A stretch of DNA of 64,000 bases. Origin: Parietichytrium sp. I65-24A. Lineage: Eukaryota > Sar > Bigyra > Thraustochytrida > Thraustochytriidae. Below the pieces are notes generated by a model. It made no database searches. It was not told where the DNA came from and was given only the letters and a program-made list of their open reading frames with translations. Positions within the stretch are counted from its first letter, which is position 1. Every line of letters starts with the position of its first letter. This document shows, piece by piece, positions 9,908 through 18,893 of the stretch. The stretch is from the NCBI GenBank assembly GCA_012862575.1, contig BLSF01000004.1, positions 248,001 to 312,000 on the forward strand, read 5' to 3'. The position numbers were made by a program, and so were the translations under genes.

Positions 9908-12541
9908 ATGCTCATCCTGCGCGCGCGCATCCCCACACTCCGCACACACCCACTGCTCCGGACCCCGTTCTTCCCTCAACCCGTCTCCCGGCGTCCGCGG
10001 CTCTTGTGCACAGTGTCCGCGGCGTCCGCGGTGTCCGCGGGGACACCCGAGAGCATGGCGGAAGCAAGCTGTGAGGCGGACGCCGAGGCTGAGGCCGACG
10101 CGGTGCTAGCTGTGGGGCTGGAGCACGTGGGCTTCGACGCATCGGGGTCCGCGAGCCCTGCGCAGATCCGGCGCGCACTGTCCCTGCTGTCCTCGGGCGC
10201 GTCCGTGGCGTTCATCGCGCGGTACCGTCGGGGAACGGTCCCCGACCTCGACGCGGCGCAGCTGGAGAGCCTGGCGCGCGCACGTGCGCGGGCGCGCGAG
10301 CTGCTGGCGCTGCGGGCCAGCGCCGAGGACAAACTGCGCGCCGCGGACCTCCTGTCCCCGCGAGTAACGGCCGCGCTGGCGGCGGCCACGAGCAAGGAGG
10401 AGGTGCGCGAGCTGCTGGAAATGTACGCGCCGCGGACACAGCGGTCGTCCCGCGCCGCGGACGCAGCGGGGATGGGACTGGAACCCGTGGCGGACGCCAT
10501 TTGGGACAGCGGCGCCGAGGGTCCCCGGTTCCGCGAATGGAAAGGGCTGGTCGCCCCGGAGGCAGCGTGCTGGAAGGACAAGTACGGAGCGGAGGAGGAG
10601 GAAGAGATTGCGAGGACGGTGGCGGTGCTGCTGGCGCGCAGGATCGCACAGGACCCGGAGCTGAAGCGCAAGGTGGCGGATCGGTTCTGGGCGACGGGGA
10701 CGATGGAGGCAAAGGTGCGCGCGGATGCGCCGCAGTTCGCAGCGAACAAGTATGCTGCGCACGTCGGCCGACCAAGCATGCTCAAGCGCATGCAGCCGCA
10801 TGCGGTTCTCGCGCTGAGCCGCGCGGCCGAGCAAAAGCACGTGAGTCTGCACTTTGATGCACCGATTGACCCAATGGAGTGTATTCCGCAGCACTTTGGC
10901 TGGAGGCTTGGCCAGGAGGGCGGAAAGCACGGGAGAAGGAGAGCGCAGTTTGGGGAGATTGCGCTTGTGCATGCTGTCAAAGACGGCTGGACGTCGTCGC
11001 TGCGGCCGTCTGTGATTCGCGGCATCAAGAAGAGGCTCACTGCACGAGCGCACGAGCGAGCCATGCAAATATACGGGGCCAATCTGCGCAGCCTACTCTC
11101 GCTGCGACCTCTGGACAGCAACCAGTGCGTCCTGGGCATTGACCCAGGACATACCAACGGGTGCAAGGTCGCCGTCATAGATCCGCACGGAAACTTGGTC
11201 AGAACGGCTCTTTTCCACCTCAGCAAGGCCCGGTCGGCCAACGCTGTCTTCGACCTATTGAAGGAGCACAACGTAGGAACGATCGCGCTTGGAAATGGGA
11301 AGGGCTCTAGAGAAACCGAGAAACTAATCTCCGAATACCTTGCAGAGCACAAAGACCTGAACACTCAATATACCGTGGTCTCGGAGGACGGCGCGTCCAT
11401 ATACAGCGTTTCTGCGACCGCCAGAGCGGAGTTTCCGGACCTGGACCCCCTCTACGTTAGTGCAGTCTCAATTGCTCGCAGACTACAAAACAGTCTATCC
11501 GAGCTTGTCAAGTACGACCCTTCCTCGCTCGGTGTCGGGCTCTACCAGAAAGACATGCCGGCAAAGCAGCTTCAGGAGGTCGTGGATGCAGTGATGGAGT
11601 CAACTGTCTCTCTGTGCGGGGTCAACGTCAACACTGCTTCAGAGCACCTTTTGCGCTACGTGTCTGGCTTGAACCACGCTAGAGCTCGGGCGATCCGGGA
11701 GCGCATTGAGCGAGATGGGCCGTTTCAGACCCGCGAGGAACTCAAGTCTGTTCCGGGAATTGGCGCCCAGAGTTTCAGACTTGCCGCTGGATTTCTGAGG
11801 ATAGAAGGAGGGCCGGAGCCGCTGGACTCCACTGTGGTGCATCCCGAGGACTACGAAACTGCGCGCAAGCTCTTTCGCGCGGCGTTCAAGGGCATGCATC
11901 TCTCGCAGGTCCTAAAGAACAAGGCTGCGATGAAGGAAACGCTGATGAAGTTCGACTGTGGCGACGACGAAGAGCTGGAGGAGTGCAGGAAATTGCTCGT
12001 CAGCCCGTGGGACATCCGCGAAGAGCGCCCTATAATCCACCTTCGCTCCAATCCGCTTTCGGAAAAGGAGCTTAAGCCAGGTCTCGTCGTGGAAGGGTTG
12101 GTGTCCAACAGCGTAGACTTTGGAGTTTTTGTCGATTTGGGAGTCTCTTCGAGCGGCCTCTTGCACAAATCTCAAGTTCCGTCCGACGAGCAGCTTCCAA
12201 GCGTCGGGGAGCAGGTCAAGGCGATTATTTTGAGTATCGATAGCGACGGCCGCAAGTCCCGAATCAGCTTGGGCTGGGCTGATCCGCATTTCCCAGTAAT
12301 GTCTCTCCAACCAGTTCCAGTATCCGGATCGGAGAGCTCGTCACACGGTCGCAACATACCTCCTAAGGTATCTTCTTCATTATCGTCGTCGAACCGGCGC
12401 GCTCCCAGCGGTGAGGTGCAGAGCCGGAAACGCTCTCGCGACTTTAGTAGTGCAAATAGTTCCCGCACCACAAAACGCCCGCGCGCCAGTTCCGCCCGAG
12501 CATCCAGCGGCCGAAAGAAAATGAAAGGTGCGCGAAGATGA
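9908..12541 (+). CDS. Tex/SRBD1-family S1 RNA-binding protein
   Basis: An 877-residue homologue of bacterial Tex and animal SRBD1, proteins that bind nucleic acid and are linked to transcription or RNA turnover. Domains follow the Tex order. The N-terminal helical region contains SVAFIARYRRGTVPDLD, a strongly conserved Tex stretch. The YqgF/RNase H-like domain starts at VLGIDPGHTNG (about residue 408). A helix-hairpin-helix (LKSVPGIGAQSFRLAAG, about 612) follows, then an S1 domain (about 722-790, LVVEGLVSNSVDFGVFVDLG). The first 45 residues are Arg/Pro-rich with few acids and could be a mitochondrial or plastid presequence. The tail is basic (KRSRDF, TTKRPRAS, GRKKMKGARR) and could instead act as a nuclear signal, so location is unsettled. 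An internal Met (MAEASCEAD) could give a second, shorter form. The first third is markedly GC-rich. Family call is firm. Confidence 0.93.
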   Translation: MLILRARIPTLRTHPLLRTPFFPQPVSRRPRLLCTVSAASAVSAGTPESMAEASCEADAEAEADAVLAVGLEHVGFDASGSASPAQIRRALSLLSSGASVAFIARYRRGTVPDLDAAQLESLARARARARELLALRASAEDKLRAADLLSPRVTAALAAATSKEEVRELLEMYAPRTQRSSRAADAAGMGLEPVADAIWDSGAEGPRFREWKGLVAPEAACWKDKYGAEEEEEIARTVAVLLARRIAQDPELKRKVADRFWATGTMEAKVRADAPQFAANKYAAHVGRPSMLKRMQPHAVLALSRAAEQKHVSLHFDAPIDPMECIPQHFGWRLGQEGGKHGRRRAQFGEIALVHAVKDGWTSSLRPSVIRGIKKRLTARAHERAMQIYGANLRSLLSLRPLDSNQCVLGIDPGHTNGCKVAVIDPHGNLVRTALFHLSKARSANAVFDLLKEHNVGTIALGNGKGSRETEKLISEYLAEHKDLNTQYTVVSEDGASIYSVSATARAEFPDLDPLYVSAVSIARRLQNSLSELVKYDPSSLGVGLYQKDMPAKQLQEVVDAVMESTVSLCGVNVNTASEHLLRYVSGLNHARARAIRERIERDGPFQTREELKSVPGIGAQSFRLAAGFLRIEGGPEPLDSTVVHPEDYETARKLFRAAFKGMHLSQVLKNKAAMKETLMKFDCGDDEELEECRKLLVSPWDIREERPIIHLRSNPLSEKELKPGLVVEGLVSNSVDFGVFVDLGVSSSGLLHKSQVPSDEQLPSVGEQVKAIILSIDSDGRKSRISLGWADPHFPVMSLQPVPVSGSESSSHGRNIPPKVSSSLSSSNRRAPSGEVQSRKRSRDFSSANSSRTTKRPRASSARASSGRKKMKGARR

Positions 12542-12879
12542 ACAAGTCGGCAGGTCATGTCACTCGAGTCGCGGCGAATGCATGGGGAACCGTTTTTTTT
12601 TTTCAACGAGTCGTGGAACCCGCGACGGAATTTCCATTTTGGTTTTCTTCGGCAACATCTTGTTTCGAGGGAACACTCTGCTAGTATCGCACTAAGGTGG
12701 CGCAGTACAACGTGATGGACTCTTCTCACCCCACTATGTGTCAAGGTTTCACTATGACGAGCTAGCAGTAATCTTGAATGGGCAGAAGAAGTGTTTTGGA
12801 GAGAGAGAGAGCGAGAGAGAGAGGGCAGACAAAAGAGGAAAAAGAGAGGGCAGGGCAGACTCGGGGGAGTTTGGACAAG
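12542..12879. other. Spacer between Tex and Sec14-GOLD genes
   Basis: A 338-bp spacer with a T-run at 12594-12603 just past the Tex stop and a GAGA-rich stretch at 12797-12825 before the next start. An in-frame ATG at 12778 would add 34 Arg/Glu-rich residues encoded by the GAGA stretch; I treat these as leader. Confidence 0.5.
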
Positions 12880-14118
12880 ATGAGCGCAGAAGAGCTAGCA
12901 CAAGCACCAGCACTCCGCGCAGCGGTTCGCGATGACATCTCGAGCTACGAAGAGCAAGTCGGACACGAGCTGCCCGGGGATGTGCAGTCTGATATTCGGC
13001 TGGCGAGGTTCGTGAACGCGTACGACGGGGACGTGGCCAGGGCTGCAGACGCGTACAGAAAGATGCTTGAGTGGAGGCGCAGCGCGGAGGTGGACAAGTT
13101 GCGAAGAGACTTGATTCCGGACCTGAATCAGCTGTGCCAAAAGTCGTTCCCTCACTGGGAGAAAGTGCAGGAAGCAGGTGATTTCGGGCCATGGTACCAC
13201 TCTGGCGAGTGCCATGAAGGTGACCTTGTGCATTTGGAAGTGATCGGCAAGCTGGACCCGACCATGTTGATCGAGACTGTCACAGAGGAGCGCATTTTGC
13301 AGCACCAAATAGGTTTTTTCGAGGTTCGAGCAAAGGTACTCGACGATCTGAGCCTTGCAAACGGACGGATGGTTCGCACCGTGCAGGTCCGAGACTTGAG
13401 CAACTTTGGGCTTCACTTGATGCAGCACGTGAGGGCGATGAGCATTGTAAGCTCTATCATGAAGGCGGGCACGCAGTACTTCCCCGAGTCAACGAGAAAG
13501 TCGATCTTCATCTGCACGCCATCTACGTTCCACCATGTTTGGGGCATGTTGTCTGGAATGCTGCGAAAGAAGACACAAAAGAAAGTGATGTTTCTCGGCA
13601 ACGACTATCATCGTGAGCTACTAAAGTATGTTGAGGCTCGCGCAATTCATCGCCTGGAGAAAATGAAAGCCGTGCCAAAGGCTGAGTTTGTTCAGAGCGG
13701 GGACGCGGACGACCAGTTTCCTCTCGAGTATCGCCAGAATGTTGTCGTTCCAGCCGGTAAGAAGGAGTACTTTGCTATCTGGATGACCCGCACCGGAAAG
13801 CGCTCCAAAGCGGTAATCCGCGTTTCCCCTCCCGAAAAAAGCAGCGACAATGTACCCGCCCCCTTCACGATCAATTTTGTCTCGGGTTTCCGGGTTAATG
13901 ATGGTGAGGAGCCTGCCGTGGTTGATCTGCACATCCCTGTCAAGAGCGAAGAGCTTTCTGCTGGTACGACCTGCATTTCGTTCCCAGACTCTCTTCCAGC
14001 CCAGGCGACCTCTGGCTTTCTTCTTGTAACCTTTGACAACTCTGCTTCTTGGGTATACAGTATTTCCGTTCCAATCCATGTAACGTTCGAGGGCGAAAAT
14101 GCAACACCACAAGAGTGA
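12880..14118 (+). CDS. Sec14-like CRAL-TRIO and GOLD domain protein
   Basis: A 412-residue cytosolic lipid-transfer-type protein starting at MSAEELAQAP. Residues about 10-75 form the CRAL-TRIO N-terminal helices (RLARFVNAYDGDVARAADAY with a WRR end). The Sec14 lipid-binding fold follows to about 255, with VQVRDLSNFGLHLM, the PESTRKSIFICTPSTFHHVWGM stretch (in two parts: PESTRKSIFI and PSTFHHVWGM) and a KKVMFLG strand. The remainder is a beta-rich GOLD-like module (VVVPAGKKEYFAIWM to WVYSISVPIHVTFEG). Family members bind and present phosphoinositides or other lipids between membranes and in Golgi trafficking. The upstream ATG at 12778 was rejected because the extra residues are simple-repeat derived. 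Convergent with a P450 gene 169 bp downstream. Confidence 0.9.
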   Translation: MSAEELAQAPALRAAVRDDISSYEEQVGHELPGDVQSDIRLARFVNAYDGDVARAADAYRKMLEWRRSAEVDKLRRDLIPDLNQLCQKSFPHWEKVQEAGDFGPWYHSGECHEGDLVHLEVIGKLDPTMLIETVTEERILQHQIGFFEVRAKVLDDLSLANGRMVRTVQVRDLSNFGLHLMQHVRAMSIVSSIMKAGTQYFPESTRKSIFICTPSTFHHVWGMLSGMLRKKTQKKVMFLGNDYHRELLKYVEARAIHRLEKMKAVPKAEFVQSGDADDQFPLEYRQNVVVPAGKKEYFAIWMTRTGKRSKAVIRVSPPEKSSDNVPAPFTINFVSGFRVNDGEEPAVVDLHIPVKSEELSAGTTCISFPDSLPAQATSGFLLVTFDNSASWVYSISVPIHVTFEGENATPQE

Positions 14119-14287
14119 TGCGCTCGCAGCTCGCAACGCCTGTGTATTTGTATTTGTATTCGGGACAAGGTAACGCAACATTCTTTGAGTTTTTTTTCAT
14201 CACTTTCTTAGATTGAATAGAAGAAAAAATTTTTTAACATCAAAAAATTATAAATAAAAATCCAGAATTCAGTGCATACAAAGGGAT

Positions 14288-15697
14288 TTAAAGTCTACCA
14301 AGAGAAGGGGTGTCAGGCACACGAGCGCCGTTGTCATTCTGAGACGATAGGCGCAGCCTGATGCAGTGTTTGCCTGGCCGGAAAGAAACCATATTCTCCG
14401 GCTTTACAGGGGACGGCGAGCAAGATGAAATTTCAAAGTTGGCAAGCAGGTGTGCTATTACAGCTTTGCTCTCAATATTTGAAAGCGGTCGGCCGACACA
14501 CTTTCGCGGCCCAGCGCCAAAAGACCAGAATGCCGCACCTTTTGGCTGTATACGAGGACATTGAAACTCCGTGGCATTTGGCCCCCAGATTTCTTTACTA
14601 CGGTGGAACCCGTAGATATTTATCGCAACCTCCGTTTTCGCTGGAACTTGGTAACCACACAGATTCATAGCGCTCTCCGAAATTCGTGTTACAGCAGGCA
14701 CGGACGGATAGAGTCGCGCAGACTCCAGGAACGCTGCCTCGACTTCACTGAGAGCAGAGAGGTCTAGCCATGTCACATTCTCAGGAGGCTTTTCTGTCAG
14801 GTGACTCTGCAAGACTTGATCACGCACACGGTTCTGGACGGAAGGATGCTCAGCCAGCAGAATAATGGTCCAGGCAATGGCTGTAGATATATTCTCGTGT
14901 CCCATGGTAAGGAATGTCAAGCAAAGGTTTTCCAGCTCCCTGTCGTCCAGCTCTGGATTGTCCAGCATCCACTCGGAAAGCAAAGAGCCATCAGCATCAA
15001 GCCTTTTTTCCGCAATCTGAGCGCGAATAAAGTGCAAGAGAATCCGCAAATGTGGACGTGCATCCCCGCTCCCACTTGGCTCTCTCGTCCATGCTCTTTC
15101 TTCCAAGTCCACCACCCTCCAGTGCAGCACGTGCATCAGCTCCGATATCGCACGGACCTTCTCATTCTTGCCCGTACCAGCGTCTTCGATAGCCCCCCAT
15201 GCGATTCCAAAAATGCCGTGAGAGATAATATCCAGCGCGGCGCGCCTGATCCATTTGTCCAGGTCTCGAACTTCTGTCGAGCCGGTACTCTGACACTTTC
15301 GTTGAAGTTCTTCGCACAAATGCTGCGCATGCTGCAAGCAAATTGCAATCAGTCTCCCATTGACCTGATCGTTCAAAACTCTCTGGCCCGATGCTCGAAG
15401 CTTGGCGTGTACCTGGCCCTCCACGCCGATCATGTGCAGGGGCACGATAGATGTGAACGGCATCACAGTCTGCGGCCCCTTCTTCCACGTTTCGGGATTT
15501 TCAAGCACCTCCTCCGCACAAGCAGCATCGCCGATCCAAACGCTCTTGATCTTCTCCTCTGCGGTCTCCGTTTCCACCACCATCAGCTTCCCCAAGAGCT
15601 CTTGCACTGTTTTCATTGCTTCGAACGGATTCTTTGGAATCCGGCTTCTCTCCCTTGGCGGGCCACTCGGCAACAGCGGCGCCTCGTCTAGATCCAT
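14288..15697 (-). CDS. Cytochrome P450 without membrane anchor
   Basis: A 469-residue heme monooxygenase-family protein. The heme loop is FGAGPRKCVGRP with thiolate Cys400. The K-helix is ESARLYP (ExxR) and the meander carries FQCPRI. The I-helix reads FLTMGHENISTAIAW, where the usual A/G-G-x-D/E-T-T becomes G-H-E-N-I-S. The acid is kept but the following Thr pair is shifted. It starts MDLDEAPLLPSGPP and has no N-terminal hydrophobic anchor or obvious presequence, unusual for a eukaryotic P450, so it may be soluble or peripherally bound. It is clearly a different family from the P450 pair at 47-51 kb. The substrate cannot be inferred. The N-terminus has Pro-rich PPRERSRIPKNP, resembling the hinge that normally follows an anchor, so a missing first exon is possible. 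Confidence 0.9.
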   Translation of the reverse strand: MDLDEAPLLPSGPPRERSRIPKNPFEAMKTVQELLGKLMVVETETAEEKIKSVWIGDAACAEEVLENPETWKKGPQTVMPFTSIVPLHMIGVEGQVHAKLRASGQRVLNDQVNGRLIAICLQHAQHLCEELQRKCQSTGSTEVRDLDKWIRRAALDIISHGIFGIAWGAIEDAGTGKNEKVRAISELMHVLHWRVVDLEERAWTREPSGSGDARPHLRILLHFIRAQIAEKRLDADGSLLSEWMLDNPELDDRELENLCLTFLTMGHENISTAIAWTIILLAEHPSVQNRVRDQVLQSHLTEKPPENVTWLDLSALSEVEAAFLESARLYPSVPAVTRISESAMNLCGYQVPAKTEVAINIYGFHRSKEIWGPNATEFQCPRIQPKGAAFWSFGAGPRKCVGRPLSNIESKAVIAHLLANFEISSCSPSPVKPENMVSFRPGKHCIRLRLSSQNDNGARVPDTPSLGRL

Positions 15698-16321
15698 GCT
15701 CGCAGTCGGTCTCTGTCAGTCTATCTTTCTCCTCACTGCGCCCTTTCCGCATTCCCCATTCGCACAACTCCGTCTTGCGAAACGCGACGGATTGCGCACT
15801 TGACACATATCCATATTATCCTTATCCATGTAGGCATGATTATCATTGATTATCCATGTCTCCATAACGCAACAGTGACGATGTAGCCAATGTAGCCCTT
15901 CTTTTCACGTCTTTGATGAGTTATGATTCATGTTCCACTATGTTTTACTCATTTTTACTCGCCGAGTCGGACATAGCGGACACACACGGATTGGAGGCGT
16001 TCCGCAAGTTCGACATTGCGTTCCTCAGCCGCAATGCTTAACGAGTGCCATCGCCAGTCGTAGTCGCGAGCAGAGACCCCGCGCAATTTGCAGTTCCGCA
16101 GCGGCTGGTGTTGCCTTGCCTCGAGTCAGCATTGGCATCGGCGTGTCCGCGTGTATGTTTGCTGTTCTCGTTGCATATATGTATGCATGTATGTATGTAT
16201 GTATGGGCATATTGCGAAACAGCCATACCATACGGATACCACACGGATACCACACGGATACCATACGAATGCCATACGGCGTGGGTAGGCGCTGGTAAAC
16301 TGCGGGCGTGCGACGGGTGAG
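15698..16321. other. Divergent promoter region of the P450 and TTL genes
   Basis: A 624-bp spacer holding a GTAT-type microsatellite at about 16175-16206 and an 11-bp tandem array at 16228-16282. No coding frame is supported. Confidence 0.5.
16228..16282. repeat. Five 11-bp tandem units, CCAYACGGATA
   Basis: Consecutive units CCATACGGATA, CCACACGGATA, CCACACGGATA, CCATACGAATG and CCATACGGCGT end 39 bp upstream of the TTL gene ATG. A GTAT microsatellite lies just before them. Confidence 0.85.
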
Positions 16322-17485
16322 ATGGAGATGGAGATAAAGGACGGGTTGACGTACACGACACTGAGCTGCTGGGAATGGGTGTTTAAAGAGGCGTTCGAGG
16401 ACGAGGAGAATGCGAAGAGGGTCGGCAATGCCCTCGAATTGCTCTCAATGCGGGACTGGGCGCTGAGTGGTGTTGGAGCAGGGAGCCAAGAAGGAAAGGC
16501 AGCCAGAAAGAGCAATAGACCACCGGTGAGCTTTTTCAGGATTGAGCAGCTCAGGGATGGTAAATGCGTTGCGACATCGTGGTTCTCGGGGACGGCTTTC
16601 TCGAGACTGGGCGATAAAGACCTCCTCGCCGAGTTTGTGCGAGAGGAGAGACTAACAGATATCACTCCAGCGAGCTCGACCGTTGCGTGGGACTGTGACT
16701 CTGTTGATGGGATTTTATACCCTGTCCTGGAAGGTGAGATGGCGGTGCTGAAGCCACCTTTGGGATGCCAGGGGTATGGCATAGTCTTCGTGAGGTCGAG
16801 AGAGGATGTGTTGCCTTACATCCTTGCTGAGGCAAGCGCCGCCAGAAAGGAGCGCGGGTTTCTCGATCACATAATGGATATGAAGAAGCGGGTTCCATCG
16901 TGGGTGCTCCAAAAATATGTGCCATCTCTTCTAATCAATCGTCGCAAATTTCACCTTCGCGCGTACATTGTAGTGCACGAACTGTGCAAATCAAACCAAG
17001 ATTTGGAGGATAAAATCTACTATTACGACTCGTTCGAGTGCCGGATCGCTGCGGACGAGTATGAGACGGACAACCATCTCAACCGCCGTGCACATATCAC
17101 GAATGGCGCAGGTGGCAGCGAAACGCTGCGGCTCTCGCTGGCAGAAGTACCCGCTGACGTTTTGCCTCCGGAGATTCTTCGGAACTTCCTCTTGAAAATG
17201 TTCGGAGCTCCTGCTCTGCGGGACCACTTGTTTGAGGCGACTGCAGCAGACCGCTCGGTCAGCGTTCCAGCAGAGCGTGTCTTCGCGCTTGCGGCTCTTG
17301 ATATAATGATTGACTCAAATTTACAGCCTTGGCTGCTCGAAGTCAACGCCAAATGCCCAGCCTGTCCTGAGAAGGGTCTTGGGAGCGAGTTGTATCAGCT
17401 GCACCTCGTGAATTTTGCCAAAGACATTATTTCCCTCTCTCTGGACGGCACACTAAATCGATTTGTTGAGATTGGCGCGCAATGA
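16322..17485 (+). CDS. Tubulin-tyrosine-ligase-like (TTL/ATP-grasp) protein
   Basis: A 387-residue protein with an ATP-grasp TTL fold, the family that adds tyrosine, glutamate or glycine to tubulin tails. Recognisable elements are a nucleotide-binding loop (LKPPLGCQGYGI), the WVLQKYVPSLL strand followed by RRKFHLRAYIVV, an ITNGAGG segment in the place of the canonical T-N element, and the metal-binding end DIMIDSNLQPWLLEVNAKCP. The last of these carries the Asp and Glu-x-Asn of active TTLs. The N-terminal 120 residues are less conserved. The specific modification cannot be told from this length. The presence of flagellar dynein light chains in the window makes axonemal tubulin a plausible target. 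Start ATG at 16322 (MEMEIKDGL) lies 39 bp after a tandem repeat. Convergent with the RING-CH gene. Confidence 0.88.
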   Translation: MEMEIKDGLTYTTLSCWEWVFKEAFEDEENAKRVGNALELLSMRDWALSGVGAGSQEGKAARKSNRPPVSFFRIEQLRDGKCVATSWFSGTAFSRLGDKDLLAEFVREERLTDITPASSTVAWDCDSVDGILYPVLEGEMAVLKPPLGCQGYGIVFVRSREDVLPYILAEASAARKERGFLDHIMDMKKRVPSWVLQKYVPSLLINRRKFHLRAYIVVHELCKSNQDLEDKIYYYDSFECRIAADEYETDNHLNRRAHITNGAGGSETLRLSLAEVPADVLPPEILRNFLLKMFGAPALRDHLFEATAADRSVSVPAERVFALAALDIMIDSNLQPWLLEVNAKCPACPEKGLGSELYQLHLVNFAKDIISLSLDGTLNRFVEIGAQ

Positions 17486-17936
17486 TGGACTTGTACCTGA
17501 CTTGGAGCGCTTTGCTGTTTGTAGTACTAAAACATCTTGACCAATTACCGGTATGTACATACTCACCGAATCAAGGTAACAGAAAATTGATCGACGTTTT
17601 TTTAGGTTTTTATTCTCTCGAATGAGATAGCGAGATCTTTTCCTTTCTTTTTTCGTCTTGAAATTTTCATCATGATGACATCTTTGCCAACGCAAGGTAA
17701 TCTGGGACAGCATCTTGAGGAGTGCCACGCGGCATCTTCGCTAGAATTCATTGGCGAGAGTATTTGCACTCGTCAGGGAGTGGGGAAAAGAAAAAAGGTA
17801 TTCTCGATGCAACCTACTCGAGTATTGTATTGGCGGTGAATGTTGGTTGACACCTTACGCATCTTTGCGAAAATGGCTTGCAGTTGATTCAGTTGGCATT
17901 AATGATCCCCGGTCCCGGTTCAGAAACGGTCAGAGA
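17486..17936. other. Convergent spacer between TTL and RING-CH genes
   Basis: A 451-bp AT-rich spacer between two 3' ends with T- and A-runs. No gene seen. Confidence 0.5.
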
Positions 17937-18893
17937 TCACATGTGGTGCAATTCCGAAAAGGAAGGTGCGTCCTCTCCGTGACGACGGGTACTGATAGAC
18001 TTGACATCGCTCATCTCCACTGGCATTCTAGGCTTGAGAGCGTTTGCCGCTTTGCTCAAGTCCCTCACCGCATACTTTTTCGTGTAGACTTTCTTCTCCA
18101 AAACTTGAAAGTGTCGCATCATGATTTGCTTTACTATCACGGGAGTGAGGACCACCGCAAAGGCGATGCCTATTACGGCGAGGATTATAATAACCAGTAA
18201 AAGGAGACCGATGACGCCTTCTCCGGAATGACAGACTCCACAGGAGTCCAGATGCAAGTAGTTGCCGCAGCGTGCGCCGCCATCAGCGTAGTAGGGCGAG
18301 TCTGGTCTGCGGGTCAACGCAAAGCAAGAGAAGAATGCGAAAAACAGAACAAGACCGCTCAAGTAGTACATTCCCCATCCCCACCCCAAGTGATCAGCGC
18401 TAAACGTCTCCAGCACCGGCTCGCATGCTGTGGGAGTGCGCTTGTAGCATCTGCCAAAGAGTCTATCCAAAACCATGACTCCGGCACCAAGGAAATATAT
18501 ACAGCCCTGGACGCCCGCAAACAAGAGGGCCAAATCCCGAGCGACGAGCAGTCGGTACGCCGTCCGCCTCGTGAAGGACGCGTCAGATGGCGCCACATCG
18601 ATGACGTATTCGAACTTGCACTCCGAGCAGTGTGTGAACGCGTCTCGCCTTTGCGTGGCCCGCCACTGGTCCAGGCACTCCCTGTGCACCCACTTGCTGG
18701 ACCCTTTGCAGTCACACGGCGCAATGAGCTCCCCGGCTTGTGCTCCGTCGAAGCAAAGTCTGCAAAGCGCTTCTTCATCTTGCTCGCCGCGGGAGCCTAG
18801 CAGTTCGGCCTCCTCCAGGTCCCCGCCGGCCTCTTCCGCCGAGTCCCCTGCAGCCTCCAGCTCCGCCCCTGACCGTTTTCGTGCTCTGTTCAT
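17937..18893 (-). CDS. RING-CH (MARCH-type) membrane E3 ubiquitin ligase
   Basis: A 318-residue protein starting at MNRARKRSGAE. A C4HC3 RING-CH finger occupies residues 44-92 (Cys44, Cys47, Cys60, Cys62, His70, Cys73, Cys89, Cys92; CRLC, APCDCKGSSKWVH, CLDQW, HCSECKFEY). This is the variant RING of MARCH/Doa10 ligases, which recruits an E2 and ubiquitinates membrane proteins. Three hydrophobic segments follow: near LLVARDLALLFAGVQG, MYYLSGLVLFFAFFSCF and VIGLLLLVIIILAVIGIAF. The finger and the tail are then probably on the cytosolic side. A Gly/Ser/Cys loop lies between the second and third spans. The frame is open 87 codons upstream to another ATG (19154). The nearer start was chosen because the extra part is not protein-like and a RING-CH is usually near the N-terminus. 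Confidence 0.9.
   Translation of the reverse strand: MNRARKRSGAELEAAGDSAEEAGGDLEEAELLGSRGEQDEEALCRLCFDGAQAGELIAPCDCKGSSKWVHRECLDQWRATQRRDAFTHCSECKFEYVIDVAPSDASFTRRTAYRLLVARDLALLFAGVQGCIYFLGAGVMVLDRLFGRCYKRTPTACEPVLETFSADHLGWGWGMYYLSGLVLFFAFFSCFALTRRPDSPYYADGGARCGNYLHLDSCGVCHSGEGVIGLLLLVIIILAVIGIAFAVVLTPVIVKQIMMRHFQVLEKKVYTKKYAVRDLSKAANALKPRMPVEMSDVKSISTRRHGEDAPSFSELHHM

Noticed and set aside
9976-11364. 462-codon minus-strand frame opposite the Tex gene
   Set aside because: It is the shadow of a GC-rich coding strand (Ala/Ser/Arg composition), and the plus strand has unmistakable Tex motifs.
14801-15691. 296-codon plus-strand frame opposite the first P450
   Set aside because: Antisense shadow; the minus strand carries the heme loop, ExxR and other P450 motifs.
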